DNA of 64,000 nucleotides from Brucella tritici (GTDB taxonomy: Bacteria; Pseudomonadota; Alphaproteobacteria; Rhizobiales; Rhizobiaceae), in NCBI RefSeq assembly GCF_902825325.1, contig NZ_CADEAR010000006.1:62001-126000 (forward strand), read 5' to 3'. The stretch's first letter is position 1. The number at the start of each line of letters is the position of its first letter. Of this stretch, positions 9,560 through 17,660 are shown in pieces. Under the pieces are notes generated by a model. The model saw nothing but the letters and a program-made list of their open reading frames with translations. It was not told the DNA's origin and made no database searches. The translations under genes and the position numbers were made by a program.

Positions 9560-10150
9560 ATGGGCGTAGAACCGCATAATGATATTGTCATTATCGGCTG
9601 CGGGCCTGTCGCACTTTTCTCCGTTTTTCAGCTTGGGCTGTTCGGGTTCAGGTGCCATCTCATCGATGCCAGTGATCGGCCTGGTGGTCAATGTACGGCG
9701 CTCTATGCCGACAAGCCGATTTACGACGTGCCTGGTTTTCCCGAAATCATGGGCGGGGAACTCGTAGAACGGCTTCTCAGGCAGATCGAGCCGTATAATC
9801 CCGTTTTTCATTTCAACAAGATAGCGGCCAGCATCGCAGTCGATGACGACGGCGTGACCGTTGGCATTGGTAATGGTGACAAGCTTAAAGCGCGCGCAGT
9901 GGTGATTGCATCCGGTCTTGGTGCGTTCAACGGAGACGGACAGGTCATCCGTCCAGACCCGCTGGCCGAGCTTTCTTTCATTAAGACGGGTAACATGCTG
10001 GCTGTGAGCCCCGAGACCTTCAGAACTTCAAGTCCGAAGGTCTATGCTATCGGCGATGCCTGCCACTATCCGGGCAAGCTGAAACTCATTCTGTCAGGGT
10101 TTCATGAAGCCGCATTGATGACGCAGGCTATACGCCGAGAATTGCACTAG
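9560..10150 (+). CDS. Short FAD-binding ferredoxin-NADP reductase-like protein lacking the NADPH domain
   Basis: A 196-residue flavoprotein of the thioredoxin-reductase-like (type 2) ferredoxin-NADP reductase family, normally about 340 residues. Seen directly: an N-terminal FAD motif VIIGCGPVALFSVFQLGLFG, the RPGGQCTALYADKPIYDVPG segment, VVIASGLGAF, then immediately the C-terminal FAD motif KVYAIGDACHYPGKLKL. The whole middle NADPH-binding domain, about 120-140 residues with its own GxGxxG, is absent, and the frame stays open without stops. So it has one continuous FAD domain and no obvious nucleotide site for the hydride donor. No CxxC redox pair is present. It follows the ferredoxin gene by 23 bases. 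It may take electrons from another donor or be a decayed reductase. Confidence 0.85.
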   Translation: MGVEPHNDIVIIGCGPVALFSVFQLGLFGFRCHLIDASDRPGGQCTALYADKPIYDVPGFPEIMGGELVERLLRQIEPYNPVFHFNKIAASIAVDDDGVTVGIGNGDKLKARAVVIASGLGAFNGDGQVIRPDPLAELSFIKTGNMLAVSPETFRTSSPKVYAIGDACHYPGKLKLILSGFHEAALMTQAIRRELH

Positions 10151-10219
10151 TGGTCTGATTCCGACATTTGCATCCCTCGGATATGAGCGCCGAGCAAATG
10201 TCGGAATCAGACCACTAGT
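10146..10219. repeat. Perfect 26-bp inverted repeat with 22-base loop
   Basis: The left arm (10146-10171) starts ACTAGTGGTCTGATTCCGAC and the right arm (10194-10219) is its exact reverse complement. The left arm contains the stop codon of the short reductase; the right arm ends nine bases before the stop of the convergent DUF922 gene. There is no strong T-run, so it is not a standard terminator, though it could stop or protect both transcripts, or be a small palindromic mobile element. Confidence 0.9.
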
Positions 10220-10228
10220 CTCGTTGCT

Positions 10229-10849
10229 TCATTTGGAAGCCTGCTGGGCGCGTTCCATGCGATAGGTCAGCAAGCGCGCAAAGCGGTTTTCGAAATTGAT
10301 CGTCTCAACCCGATCAAACCTTTGCTGTTCCTTGTCATGCGCTTCCATAAGGCGTGCAGTGACTTTGTCGATGTCAGTGCGAAGCACAGAACAATCTGTG
10401 CGGGTGCGCAGTCCACGTATTTCCCGTTCCATCTGGCTTGCAAAGCTGCGCGCAATCACGATGTGGCTTTCTTCGTGACGGCGAATGTCCTGCAACAACG
10501 TATCCCAGATCAACGCCAGTTCCGGCGTTGCCTTGCGGCGCTGTTTCCAGCGAGGCAGGGAAACCTTTGCGTGAACGTTCACGTAAACGTCCTGCACTTT
10601 GCAGGCTTTTCCAGGCGCGCGGCCATAACGTACCTTGGCATCGAAACGGATTTCGGCGGCGCCGGGGTGGTGCTGGCCAGTCTTCTTGAGGAAGGGCCCA
10701 TTACGGGAAAGAGCCCTGTCGAGGTCTGCTGCCGTTTTGCCACTTACGGTATAATAGTTGAATTCGCGAAAGATCGCGGCGGCTTCCGCTTGCGGAGCTA
10801 CGATGGCAAGAACTGCACTGAGAGCCAGAACCTTCTTCCTCAAATTCAT
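10229..10849 (-). CDS. Secreted DUF922 protein with HExxH motif
   Basis: A 206-residue exported protein of the DUF922 family, suspected zinc-dependent proteases. From the chosen ATG at 10849 the protein begins MNLRKKVLALSAVLAIVAP, a good signal peptide likely cut after AEA. The motif HEESH at residues 125-129, in the context RRHEESHIVIARSFA, fits the HExxH metal site of the family. The longer reading frame to 10915 would bury the signal peptide 22 residues in, so I reject it. Two Cys in the mature region may form a disulfide. It converges on the ferredoxin/reductase pair and is divergent from folP. Confidence 0.8.
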   Translation of the reverse strand: MNLRKKVLALSAVLAIVAPQAEAAAIFREFNYYTVSGKTAADLDRALSRNGPFLKKTGQHHPGAAEIRFDAKVRYGRAPGKACKVQDVYVNVHAKVSLPRWKQRRKATPELALIWDTLLQDIRRHEESHIVIARSFASQMEREIRGLRTRTDCSVLRTDIDKVTARLMEAHDKEQQRFDRVETINFENRFARLLTYRMERAQQASK

Positions 10850-11034
10850 GTCCTGGCACCTCTTTCTAAAACCAGTAAGAAATTCGCTTTTTATTGCCGC
10901 GAGCATGGCATGCAATCGTCAAGAGAACTATAACGCCCTTCACAAAATGACTTCAGGCGAGGTTGGTTGCAACCTCGCCACAATGAAATGGCCTAGGGAA
11001 ATGCCCCCAGGAAATGGCACAGGAACATTTCGCT

Positions 11035-11883
11035 ATGACGAAAGAATGGCACGTTGCTCATGGAAGAAGCCTTCGCCTGGGGGAAAAGTCCGTGATCATG
11101 GGCATATTGAATATCACGCCAGACTCTTTTTCCGACGGCGGCCACCACAATGAGCTGGAAAAGGCCATAGAAGTAGCCGGTCAAATGCTCGCCGATGGAG
11201 CGACGATCATCGATGTTGGCGGAGAATCGACCCGCCCCGGAGCTGCTGCGATCGACTCCGAAACGGAAATCAAACGCGTTGTTCCTGTTATCGAAACATT
11301 GGTGAAGAAATACGATTGCATCATCTCCATAGACACTTACCGTGCTGTAACTGCGCAGGCTGCGGTCAAAGCCGGAGCTCATATCGTCAATGATGTCTGG
11401 GGGCTGCAACGAGAGCCTGAAATCGCCGATATTGCCAAAACAGCCGGCGCAGGACTGGTCATCATGCATACCAGCAGGGATCGACCCGTTCTCGCCGATG
11501 TCATCGAAGATCAGTTCTCGTTCCTGAATGTTTCGCTGGATATAGCGAAAAAGGCTGGCATTGAAGAATCCCGCATCGTGCTCGATCCCGGTTTTGGCTT
11601 CGGCAAGAATAAGGATGAGGATGTTGCACTGTTGGCCAGAGCAGATGAATTGCAGAAGTTTGGATTCCCGTTACTCGTCGGCACGTCGCGGAAACGTTTT
11701 ATCGGCGGCATGACGGGCAGGGACAATCCGCTCGACCGCGACATAGGAACTGCGGCAACGTCTGTCGCACTGCGTTTGGCAGGTGCCGACATCTTCCGTG
11801 TTCACAATGTCGCTTTTAATAGAGATGCACTTGCCGTTGCAGATGATATCCTGCAATCCAGACGCAGTGAAAATAGAAAGTAA
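11035..11883 (+). CDS. folP: Dihydropteroate synthase
   Basis: Condenses 6-hydroxymethyl-dihydropterin diphosphate with p-aminobenzoate to make dihydropteroate; the sulfonamide target. All family motifs are visible: GILNITPDSFSDGG, DVGGESTRPG, ISIDTYRA, VNDVWG, LDPGFGFGK and GTSRKRF. I place the start at the ATG at 11035, which has AGGAA nine bases upstream; the ATG at 11014 is possible and would add seven residues. It leads a folP-folB-folK operon in which the next start is four bases after this stop. Confidence 0.95.
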   Translation: MTKEWHVAHGRSLRLGEKSVIMGILNITPDSFSDGGHHNELEKAIEVAGQMLADGATIIDVGGESTRPGAAAIDSETEIKRVVPVIETLVKKYDCIISIDTYRAVTAQAAVKAGAHIVNDVWGLQREPEIADIAKTAGAGLVIMHTSRDRPVLADVIEDQFSFLNVSLDIAKKAGIEESRIVLDPGFGFGKNKDEDVALLARADELQKFGFPLLVGTSRKRFIGGMTGRDNPLDRDIGTAATSVALRLAGADIFRVHNVAFNRDALAVADDILQSRRSENRK

Positions 11884-11887
11884 AGCC

Positions 11888-12247
11888 GTGTACACGATCC
11901 GAATGATGAATTGCGCATTCTTCGCGCACCACGGCGTTTTCGATGAAGAGCACAAGCTCGGTCAGCGTTTCTACGTCGATGCTATTCTTGATGTCGATCC
12001 GGGCAATGCGCTGGAGAATGATGATATCGATGGTACTGTGCATTACGGTATCGCCTTTGCTGTCATTGAAGACATCATCACCGGTCGTCAGCGCTATCTG
12101 ATCGAAACGCTGGCTCTCGACGTGGCGAAGGCACTGACCGCCCGGTTTCCGCAGGTAAAGCGCGCAGAAATTACGGTTCGCAAGCCGAATGCACCTGTTC
12201 CAGGAGTGCTGGACCATGTTGAAGTGACCGTGGTTTATCCACAGTGA
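11888..12247 (+). CDS. folB: Dihydroneopterin aldolase
   Basis: Converts 7,8-dihydroneopterin to 6-hydroxymethyl-dihydropterin and glycolaldehyde. The 119-residue protein shows the usual opening YTIRMMNCAFFAHHGVFDEE and the LGQRFYVDAILDVD strand, then the Tyr/Glu region VHYGIAFAVIEDII and the end KPNAPVPGVLDHVEVTV. I start at the GTG (11888) just after folP because the family begins there; longer in-frame starts lie inside folP. It overlaps folK by the sequence GTGA. Confidence 0.92.
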   Translation: MYTIRMMNCAFFAHHGVFDEEHKLGQRFYVDAILDVDPGNALENDDIDGTVHYGIAFAVIEDIITGRQRYLIETLALDVAKALTARFPQVKRAEITVRKPNAPVPGVLDHVEVTVVYPQ

Positions 12248-12774
12248 AAGCAGGCGGCCTTTATCGCGCCTGGCTGGGGCTTGGCGGAAATATCGATGAT
12301 CCCGTTGCGTCTATGGGCAAAGCCTTACGCTTATTGGACGAAAGGGCCGACACAAATATCGGGGCTGTCTCGGCTGTCTATCGCACGCCCCCATGGGGCA
12401 AGACAGATCAGGCGTCGTTTCACAACGCATGTGCAGAAATCGAAACCACGTTGCAGCCATTAGAGCTGATTGCGACCTGTCTCGATGTGGAGCACTCGTT
12501 GAAGCGCGTTAGGATCGAGCGATGGGGTCCGCGTATCATCGATATCGATTTACTGGCGATGCAGGACGAGGTGGGAAAAGCCGTCGTCATGAATGATACA
12601 GCTCTCCAACTTCCGCATCCACGCATGCATGAGCGGGCTTTCGTTCTCGTGCCCTTGAACGATATTGCGCCATCTCTCAAAATTGCAGGCAAAACGATCG
12701 CGGATTGGAATACTGGGATAGAACAAGTCGGAATAGAAAAAGCCCGCACGGACGCGGGCTGGTGGCGAGAGTAG
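12244..12774 (+). CDS. folK: 2-amino-4-hydroxy-6-hydroxymethyldihydropteridine diphosphokinase
   Basis: Transfers diphosphate from ATP to hydroxymethyl-dihydropterin, making the substrate of FolP. The protein has the opening AWLGLGGNIDDP, the pterin-binding YRTPPWGKTDQASFHNAC and the HPPK signature RWGPRIIDIDLLA, then LPHPRMHERAFVLVPL. It starts at a GTG overlapping the folB stop, implying translational coupling. At 176 residues it has the normal length. A G+C-rich inverted repeat (AGCCCGC/GCGGGCT, near 12740-12760) lies in its last codons but has no T-run. A dispersed repeat copy starts right at its stop. Confidence 0.95.
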   Translation: MKAGGLYRAWLGLGGNIDDPVASMGKALRLLDERADTNIGAVSAVYRTPPWGKTDQASFHNACAEIETTLQPLELIATCLDVEHSLKRVRIERWGPRIIDIDLLAMQDEVGKAVVMNDTALQLPHPRMHERAFVLVPLNDIAPSLKIAGKTIADWNTGIEQVGIEKARTDAGWWRE

Positions 12775-12854
12775 AGCAGTTCCAGCAAAAATGCGACTAA
12801 ACAAATAGTTAGAGCAGTTCCGAAGACGCAGTCTAACGAGAACTGCTCCAGAGC
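12773..12854. repeat. Dispersed intergenic repeat, copy B (rearranged)
   Basis: Same family as 3540-3645: GAGCAGTTCCAGCAAAAATG, then AAACAAATAGTTAGAGC, then GAGAACTGCTCCAGAGC. Compared with copy A the middle part (the GCGGTTTTGCG section) is missing. Its outer ends are complementary (GAGCAGTTC / GAACTGCTC). It starts in the folK stop region. Confidence 0.6.
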
Positions 12855-12859
12855 TTTTG

Positions 12860-13393
12860 TCAGTTCTTCGCGATGCTGCCGACTGCGATATTATCCACAC
12901 GCTTCAGGCTCATGCCTATGACCGGAACCAGTTCCTTGTCGACGCGAACGGAAACCGTCACATTCATCGTGTTCTGATCGGAAACGCGGGCCAGCATGGC
13001 ACCGTTCAACTGTTTGCGGTTCAGGCCGAAAACAACCTTGTTGCCACTGACGGAACCTGACGTCACGTCAAGGCCTTTGCCCGCTGCGCCGTCGTTGAAC
13101 TTGCCTGAATAAGCGGAGCCGACACGCGTTACGGTGGCCTTCATAGGCTGCGAAAAGACGCCAACGCGGCAGGTACCGTCAAGCGTCATGCCGACATCTT
13201 CTTCCGGTGTTGATCCGGCGAGATTACAGACGAATTTCGTGCCTTTGTATTTTCCGGCGACGATTTCGCCCGGGCCAGACCATTGGCCTTCGATCGTTTG
13301 AAAGAACTGCTTGTCCTTGTCAGCGGCCAGAACCGGCGCGGCGGAAAATGACACGGGCAGCAGCGTCAGGCAGGCGGCGATGCAATTCTTCAT
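12860..13393 (-). CDS. Secreted protein of unknown function
   Basis: I do not recognise a named family. From the ATG at 13393 the 177-residue protein begins MKNCIAACLTLLPVSFSAAP and has a signal peptide likely cut after VLAA. The mature part has two Cys (KFVCNLAG, LDGTCRVGVF) that could pair, and looks all-beta: KATVTRVGSAYSGKFNDG, VSGNKVVFGLNRKQ, NTMNVTVSVRVDKE. This resembles small exported Brucellaceae proteins described only as hypothetical. The longer frame to 13435 lacks a signal peptide start. It is a single gene convergent to folK. Confidence 0.75.
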   Translation of the reverse strand: MKNCIAACLTLLPVSFSAAPVLAADKDKQFFQTIEGQWSGPGEIVAGKYKGTKFVCNLAGSTPEEDVGMTLDGTCRVGVFSQPMKATVTRVGSAYSGKFNDGAAGKGLDVTSGSVSGNKVVFGLNRKQLNGAMLARVSDQNTMNVTVSVRVDKELVPVIGMSLKRVDNIAVGSIAKN

Positions 13394-13642
13394 ATTCAGC
13401 TCTGTCCCGGATTCACGACCTTGATCGGACGTCATTCCTAATCGTTGTTTTTAAGCATGTCACGACCAAAAGCTGGTCGCGCCTCGCAAACTGTCGGATT
13501 TTCCGACATTGCCATAAGCCGATCGATGGAGAAGGGCACGGGTTCAGGGGGAGTGTGCCGATACACCGGATCGCTCGATTCTGGCGCGGATTTCTATCTG
13601 CACATAATCGTCGCGAATGGTTAATGCTTCGGAAATAAACCG

Positions 13643-14725
13643 CTATTTTCCAGGACGCTTTTTATCGGTTCGTTCACCACTTATCCTCGCAAGGTCGCCG
13701 ATAAAGTCTCCGATTCCGGGGCGCTTTTCCGCATTGAATGGAAATGGACGCACCACATCCATGGCCGCAATCCCGATGCGTGCCGTCATGAGCCCGTTGA
13801 CCACACCTTCACCGAGCTTGGCCGACAGCCGGGAGGCAAGACCGTGTCCTACCAACTGCTGGATCACGCTGTCCCCCATGGCTAGTGTTCCGGTTACGGC
13901 CAGATGAGCAATAACCCGGCGTGCGAGCTTCAGAAAGCCAAGTGTTCCGGGGCGGCCGCCGTAAAGTTGTGAAAGCCGACGGATCAGCCGCGCTGATTCA
14001 AAAATGACATAGCCGATATCGACGAGCGCGCGCGGGCTGATTGCTGTGACAATCGAAACGCGTTTTGAAGCATTCAAAATGAGTACGCGCGCTTCACGGT
14101 CAAGAGGACGAAGGATTTCCGTTTCGGCAAGCTGGATCAGATTCCGCCCGTCAATAATATCATTTGTCAAACCGTCCAGAAGCTGCCGCCCGCGCGCTGT
14201 CTCGGGCAAGCCCGCCGCAATTGAGCGCAACGCGTCCACTGCTTTTCTGGCTGCCGCCATATCATCGCGTTCTGCTGCATCTGCGGCGTCTTTGCGAAGG
14301 TGCTGCACGGACGCGAGGCGACGCAATGCGACAAGTTCGCGAACGATGATGGCGATAAAGGCGGTAAGCGCAATTATAGCAACACCCAATGCGGTCCAGC
14401 CTAGCCAATCCGCACGGGAAAATAGCGCCCGGATAAGGTCTTCGGTCCAGATGCCAACGGCGAAAGAAACAAGTATGCCGAGTGCACCGAAAAGTATTCT
14501 GCTAAGCGACCAGCCCTTGCGTTCAGGCGCTTCAAACGACGGATCAAGGATTTCTAGTTCTGCCGCCTCGTCTTCGCTCAATGCGAAGACATCCGGTTGG
14601 GAGATAACGGCGTCGAGGTCCCGCACTGCACGAGGGCGGCGCGGCGGCTCGTCCACTGTTTCAGGACGGACTGAGGGCTGGTTCACCGTAAATGATGCTG
14701 GTTTGCGTGGTGCCTTCTCTATCAT
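13643..14725 (-). CDS. YcjF-like membrane protein (TIGR01620/DUF697)
   Basis: A 360-residue inner-membrane protein of the YcjF/TIGR01620 family with a C-terminal DUF697 domain. The N-terminal 100 residues are hydrophilic; two close hydrophobic segments follow (about 100-120 LFGALGILVSFAVGIWTEDLI and 130-155), then a helical region with ALRSIAAGLPETARGRQLLDGL, and later weakly hydrophobic helices. Its start overlaps the end of the YcjX gene by four bases, so the pair is translationally coupled, as in E. coli ycjX-ycjF. The molecular role is unknown; partnership with the P-loop protein is likely. Confidence 0.88.
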   Translation of the reverse strand: MIEKAPRKPASFTVNQPSVRPETVDEPPRRPRAVRDLDAVISQPDVFALSEDEAAELEILDPSFEAPERKGWSLSRILFGALGILVSFAVGIWTEDLIRALFSRADWLGWTALGVAIIALTAFIAIIVRELVALRRLASVQHLRKDAADAAERDDMAAARKAVDALRSIAAGLPETARGRQLLDGLTNDIIDGRNLIQLAETEILRPLDREARVLILNASKRVSIVTAISPRALVDIGYVIFESARLIRRLSQLYGGRPGTLGFLKLARRVIAHLAVTGTLAMGDSVIQQLVGHGLASRLSAKLGEGVVNGLMTARIGIAAMDVVRPFPFNAEKRPGIGDFIGDLARISGERTDKKRPGK

Positions 14726-16182
14726 GCGAGACGATCCCCAATCAAAAACTGCAGGGCGCGATCCAGCCTTATATGGGGCAGGGAAAGCGTTATGCCTTCA
14801 GTGGTACGCTCTAGCCGGGGCGGACGAAAACGGACAAAACGGATGGCCGGATCACCCTGCGCAAAAGACTTTTCAAAGATCGCATTGGGATTCTTCGGTA
14901 AATCACCGGGAAATATAGCTGTTTCGGTTTCGCCATCGAACACTTCACCGTCGATCCTTTCGCCTTTCAGCGGTGTACCGACGATGACGGGCAGGGTTTC
15001 CTTGCCTTGTGTCACGGTTGCCTCACGGGTGGCCCGAACTGCAGCCATTGCGAGAACATCAATATCGGCACCGGAAAAATCGGCGCGCTCTATAGCCCGT
15101 TCCACGAGACGGCGCACGATGGCTTGCAGACGGTCATGACTTTCATGATGCAGATGGTCGGCTTTCGTTGCCGCAACAAGGATACGCCCGATCCGGCGCT
15201 GGATCAGGCCAGTCAGCAGGTTTGAGCGTCCCGGCCGGAAGCAGGACAGGATATCGGTGAGTGCCCGTTCCAGATCAGTGACGACTGCGCCACCTGCATT
15301 CATTGCCTGCATGGCATCGATAAGCACGATTTGCCGGTCGAGCCGCGCAATATGTTCGCGAAAGAATGGCTTGATGACATAGGTTTTATAGGCTTCGTAG
15401 CGCCGTTCCATCATTGCGCCCAGAGAGCCAGCCTTCAGATCGTCCGGTTTCAGGTCGGGAAGCGGGGCGAATGTCAGTGCCGGTGACCCTTCGAGGTCGC
15501 CCGGCATTAGAAAGCGTCCTGGCGGCAAGGTCGATAAAGCGCGTTCATCGGCTTTTCCTGCACGCAAATAAGCCGTGAAGCTCTTTGCCAGTCGCTGTGC
15601 GGTCAGTTCGTCTGCTTTCTCGGAAGGTGTGACGAGAGAAGTTTCGGCGATCCACTCCTGAGCCAAATCCCTATGCGTCGGTTCATGGGCCAGAGCAAAA
15701 GAATCCGCACTGAATTCGGCATAGGATTTGCCAAGCAAAGGCAGATCCAGCAGCCATTCTCCGGGATAGTCGACGATATCAACCGACAGCTTGCCGGGCG
15801 ACAGCCAACGTCCCCAGGCAGAAGCGGATTCATATTCGATTGTCAGGCGCAATTGCGAGATGGCGCGAGTGGAGTCCGGCCAGATACGCTCATCGATCAA
15901 CGCCGACAGGTGCTCTTCATACTGAAAGCGGGGGACTGCATCATCGGGCTGCGGCTCAAGCAGCGCGCGTGAAATGCGGCCCGATGTATAGGCTTCAAAC
16001 ATCGGAAGCCTGCCACCATGCAACATGTTGTGAACGAGGGCTGTGATGAAGACCGTCTTGCCGGCACGTGACAAACCAGTCACGCCGAGCCGCAATGATG
16101 GAGACAAAAGCCCGGTCGCACGATCTGCCAGTGTATCGAGTGCGATCTTCGCTTCGTCGCCAATACTTGTCAGCTTAGCCAA
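14722..16182 (-). CDS. YcjX-like P-loop NTPase (DUF463)
   Basis: A 486-residue cytoplasmic protein of the YcjX family, a stress-associated GTPase-like group. The P-loop GLSRAGKTVFITALVHNML is near residue 36. Other family parts are VDIVDYPGEWLLDLPLLG, which resembles a switch II/DxxG segment, and ILVAATKADHLHHESHDRL, where TKAD stands for the NKxD base-specificity motif. The C-terminal half carries RFVRFRPPRL. The gene is upstream of, and overlaps, the YcjF gene. The histidine phosphatase gene upstream is separated by about 90 bases. Confidence 0.92.
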   Translation of the reverse strand: MAKLTSIGDEAKIALDTLADRATGLLSPSLRLGVTGLSRAGKTVFITALVHNMLHGGRLPMFEAYTSGRISRALLEPQPDDAVPRFQYEEHLSALIDERIWPDSTRAISQLRLTIEYESASAWGRWLSPGKLSVDIVDYPGEWLLDLPLLGKSYAEFSADSFALAHEPTHRDLAQEWIAETSLVTPSEKADELTAQRLAKSFTAYLRAGKADERALSTLPPGRFLMPGDLEGSPALTFAPLPDLKPDDLKAGSLGAMMERRYEAYKTYVIKPFFREHIARLDRQIVLIDAMQAMNAGGAVVTDLERALTDILSCFRPGRSNLLTGLIQRRIGRILVAATKADHLHHESHDRLQAIVRRLVERAIERADFSGADIDVLAMAAVRATREATVTQGKETLPVIVGTPLKGERIDGEVFDGETETAIFPGDLPKNPNAIFEKSFAQGDPAIRFVRFRPPRLERTTEGITLSLPHIRLDRALQFLIGDRLA

Positions 16183-16274
16183 TTAACCCTCGTCGAAATC
16201 ATTGATCTGTCAGCGGTATAGATAGGGGCGCGTCTGCGGTCTTGGCAAGGAATGTTGGTGCACTTACGGAAAAT

Positions 16275-16775
16275 CTACTGAGGCAGCATAAAGCTTTCGA
16301 GATAGCTTGCTCCACGTTCGAGTTCGCCCAGTGAAGCAGGAAACGTAATATTTGCCAGTGCGGCAGTGGGAAAACCTGCACGGAGCTTCAAGAGACCATC
16401 CCTGTTACCATCGCCACATAAGGCCAGCGCCAGATCTTCTATGCTGGGATTGTGTCCCACGAGCATCAGCGTCGGCACATCGCCATGTTCACGTATGGCT
16501 CGCATATAGTCAGCTGCCCCTCCGCTATAGATGGTATCATCGATTATGGTTTCGACCTCCACACCCAAACGTTCAATAATACCGAACGCGGTTTCTCTCG
16601 TTCTACACGAACCGGAAAGAACCACCCGATCAGGATATAGGTTGATTGACTTCATTGTCCTTGCAAGCCGGTCAAGCGAAGCTTTCCCTTCCTGATCTAG
16701 AGGGCGGTCGAAATCCTTCATTCCGGGTTTTGCCCATGCGGCTTTGGCATGTCTTAGGAGAAGTAAACGACTCAT
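16275..16775 (-). CDS. SixA-like histidine phosphatase
   Basis: A 166-residue member of the histidine phosphatase superfamily, closest in size and motifs to SixA, which dephosphorylates phosphohistidine in phosphotransfer proteins. The catalytic RHAK is at residues 8-11 (His9), with the acid/second-His region LMLVGHNPSIEDLALAL. No signal peptide, so it acts in the cytoplasm. Whether it targets an HPt protein here is inference; general phosphatase activity is equally possible. It lies upstream of the ycjX-ycjF pair on the same strand and may be co-transcribed. Confidence 0.88.
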   Translation of the reverse strand: MSRLLLLRHAKAAWAKPGMKDFDRPLDQEGKASLDRLARTMKSINLYPDRVVLSGSCRTRETAFGIIERLGVEVETIIDDTIYSGGAADYMRAIREHGDVPTLMLVGHNPSIEDLALALCGDGNRDGLLKLRAGFPTAALANITFPASLGELERGASYLESFMLPQ

Positions 16776-17164
16776 CTGTAACGTTCCAAGCTGTGTTTAG
16801 AGAGCATTTCCGGCCATAATTGGAGCGCAATTGAGCAGTCCAGAAGCCCATTCTCCCGATTTTTTGATGTCTGTCAGCATTATTTACAGCGGGCACCTGC
16901 CTAATTAATAGGCTCGTTATGCTGCCGCAGGCTGATGGTATCTGTAAGTGAAAAATGTACCCACTTTATTAGCAATAGATTGAAGTTATTGTGAAAGTTC
17001 AAAGAGCAACTATTCCCATGCATTTTTAAACTGCATAATTTTGATGCAAAATCATACAAAATTGATGCACTAAAAAGTAGTGGGATACGGTTGTTTGATG
17101 TTGTGTCCTTGTTGCTATGGAACTATATAACCGCTCGCGTCTCCTAGATGTGGGGTAATTCAGA
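16776..17164. other. 389-base A+T-rich divergent region upstream of dksA
   Basis: Contains the promoters of dksA (plus) and of the SixA-like gene (minus). A short trace of the dispersed repeat (AGAGCATTTCCGGCC) occurs at about 16800. The stretch 16950-17070 is clearly more A+T-rich than its neighbours and carries repeated TGCA words, listed separately. No gene seen. Confidence 0.5.
17019..17069. promoter_or_regulatory. Cluster of TGCAT/ATGCA words upstream of dksA
   Basis: TGCA occurs at 17019, 17032, 17045 and 17066. TTGATGCA is repeated exactly at 17041-17048 and 17062-17069, 21 bases apart (two helical turns), and TGCAT at 17032 with ATGCA at 17044 forms an inverted pair spaced by seven. 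This could be a regulator-binding region for dksA about 100-140 bases before its start. No known regulator is assigned. Confidence 0.35.
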
Positions 17165-17581
17165 ATGAGTGAATTGATTGACCTTGACTATAGGCCCACT
17201 GAAGACGAGCCGTTCATGAATGAGCGGCAGAAGTCTTACTTCCGCGCGAAACTGATCGCGTGGAAGAATGATATTCTGCGAGAAGCGCGTGAAACGCTTG
17301 AAGCGCTACAGCAGGAAAATGCAAACCACCCGGACCTGGCGGACAGGGCATCCTCCGAAACGGATCGGGCAATTGAGCTACGTGCTCGCGACAGACAGCG
17401 CAAACTGATCTCCAAAATCGACGCGGCCCTGAGCCGTATTGATGAAGGAACCTACGGCTTCTGCGAGGAAACGGGAGAACCTATCAGCTTGAAGCGGCTT
17501 GATGCGCGTCCGATCGCTACGCTATCTATCGAAGCGCAGGAACGTCATGAGCGTCGTGAAAAAGTCTATCGCGACGACTAA
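17165..17581 (+). CDS. dksA: RNA polymerase-binding transcription factor DksA
   Basis: A 138-residue DksA: it enters the RNA polymerase secondary channel and, with ppGpp, adjusts promoter use during stress. The coiled-coil region (about 30-105) has the tip DxxDxA-like DLADRASSETDRA, and the C-terminal globular part has YGFCEETGEPISLKRLDARP. E. coli DksA has four zinc Cys; here only one Cys remains, as in other alphaproteobacterial DksA proteins, so zinc binding is unlikely. GGGGTAATTC precedes the ATG. It is a single gene with its own terminator. Confidence 0.95.
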   Translation: MSELIDLDYRPTEDEPFMNERQKSYFRAKLIAWKNDILREARETLEALQQENANHPDLADRASSETDRAIELRARDRQRKLISKIDAALSRIDEGTYGFCEETGEPISLKRLDARPIATLSIEAQERHERREKVYRDD

Positions 17582-17605
17582 GTTTCAAGACAGTTTAAAA
17601 AAATT

Positions 17606-17636
17606 ATAGGCTGCGGTTTCCGCAGCCTATTTTTTA
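17606..17636 (+). terminator. Terminator of dksA, likely bidirectional
   Basis: Stem ATAGGCTGCGG/CCGCAGCCTAT (11 bp) with a three-base loop, followed by TTTTT and preceded by an A-run. It can therefore also serve the convergent FliO-like gene ending at 17661. Confidence 0.9.
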
Positions 17637-17660
17637 TCGAGATGTACATTGGCTGGGAGC

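Noticed and set aside
12891-12899. DnaA-box word TTATCCACA
   Set aside because: Lies within the coding sequence of the secreted protein; a single 9-mer match is expected by chance, and no clustering suggests an origin.
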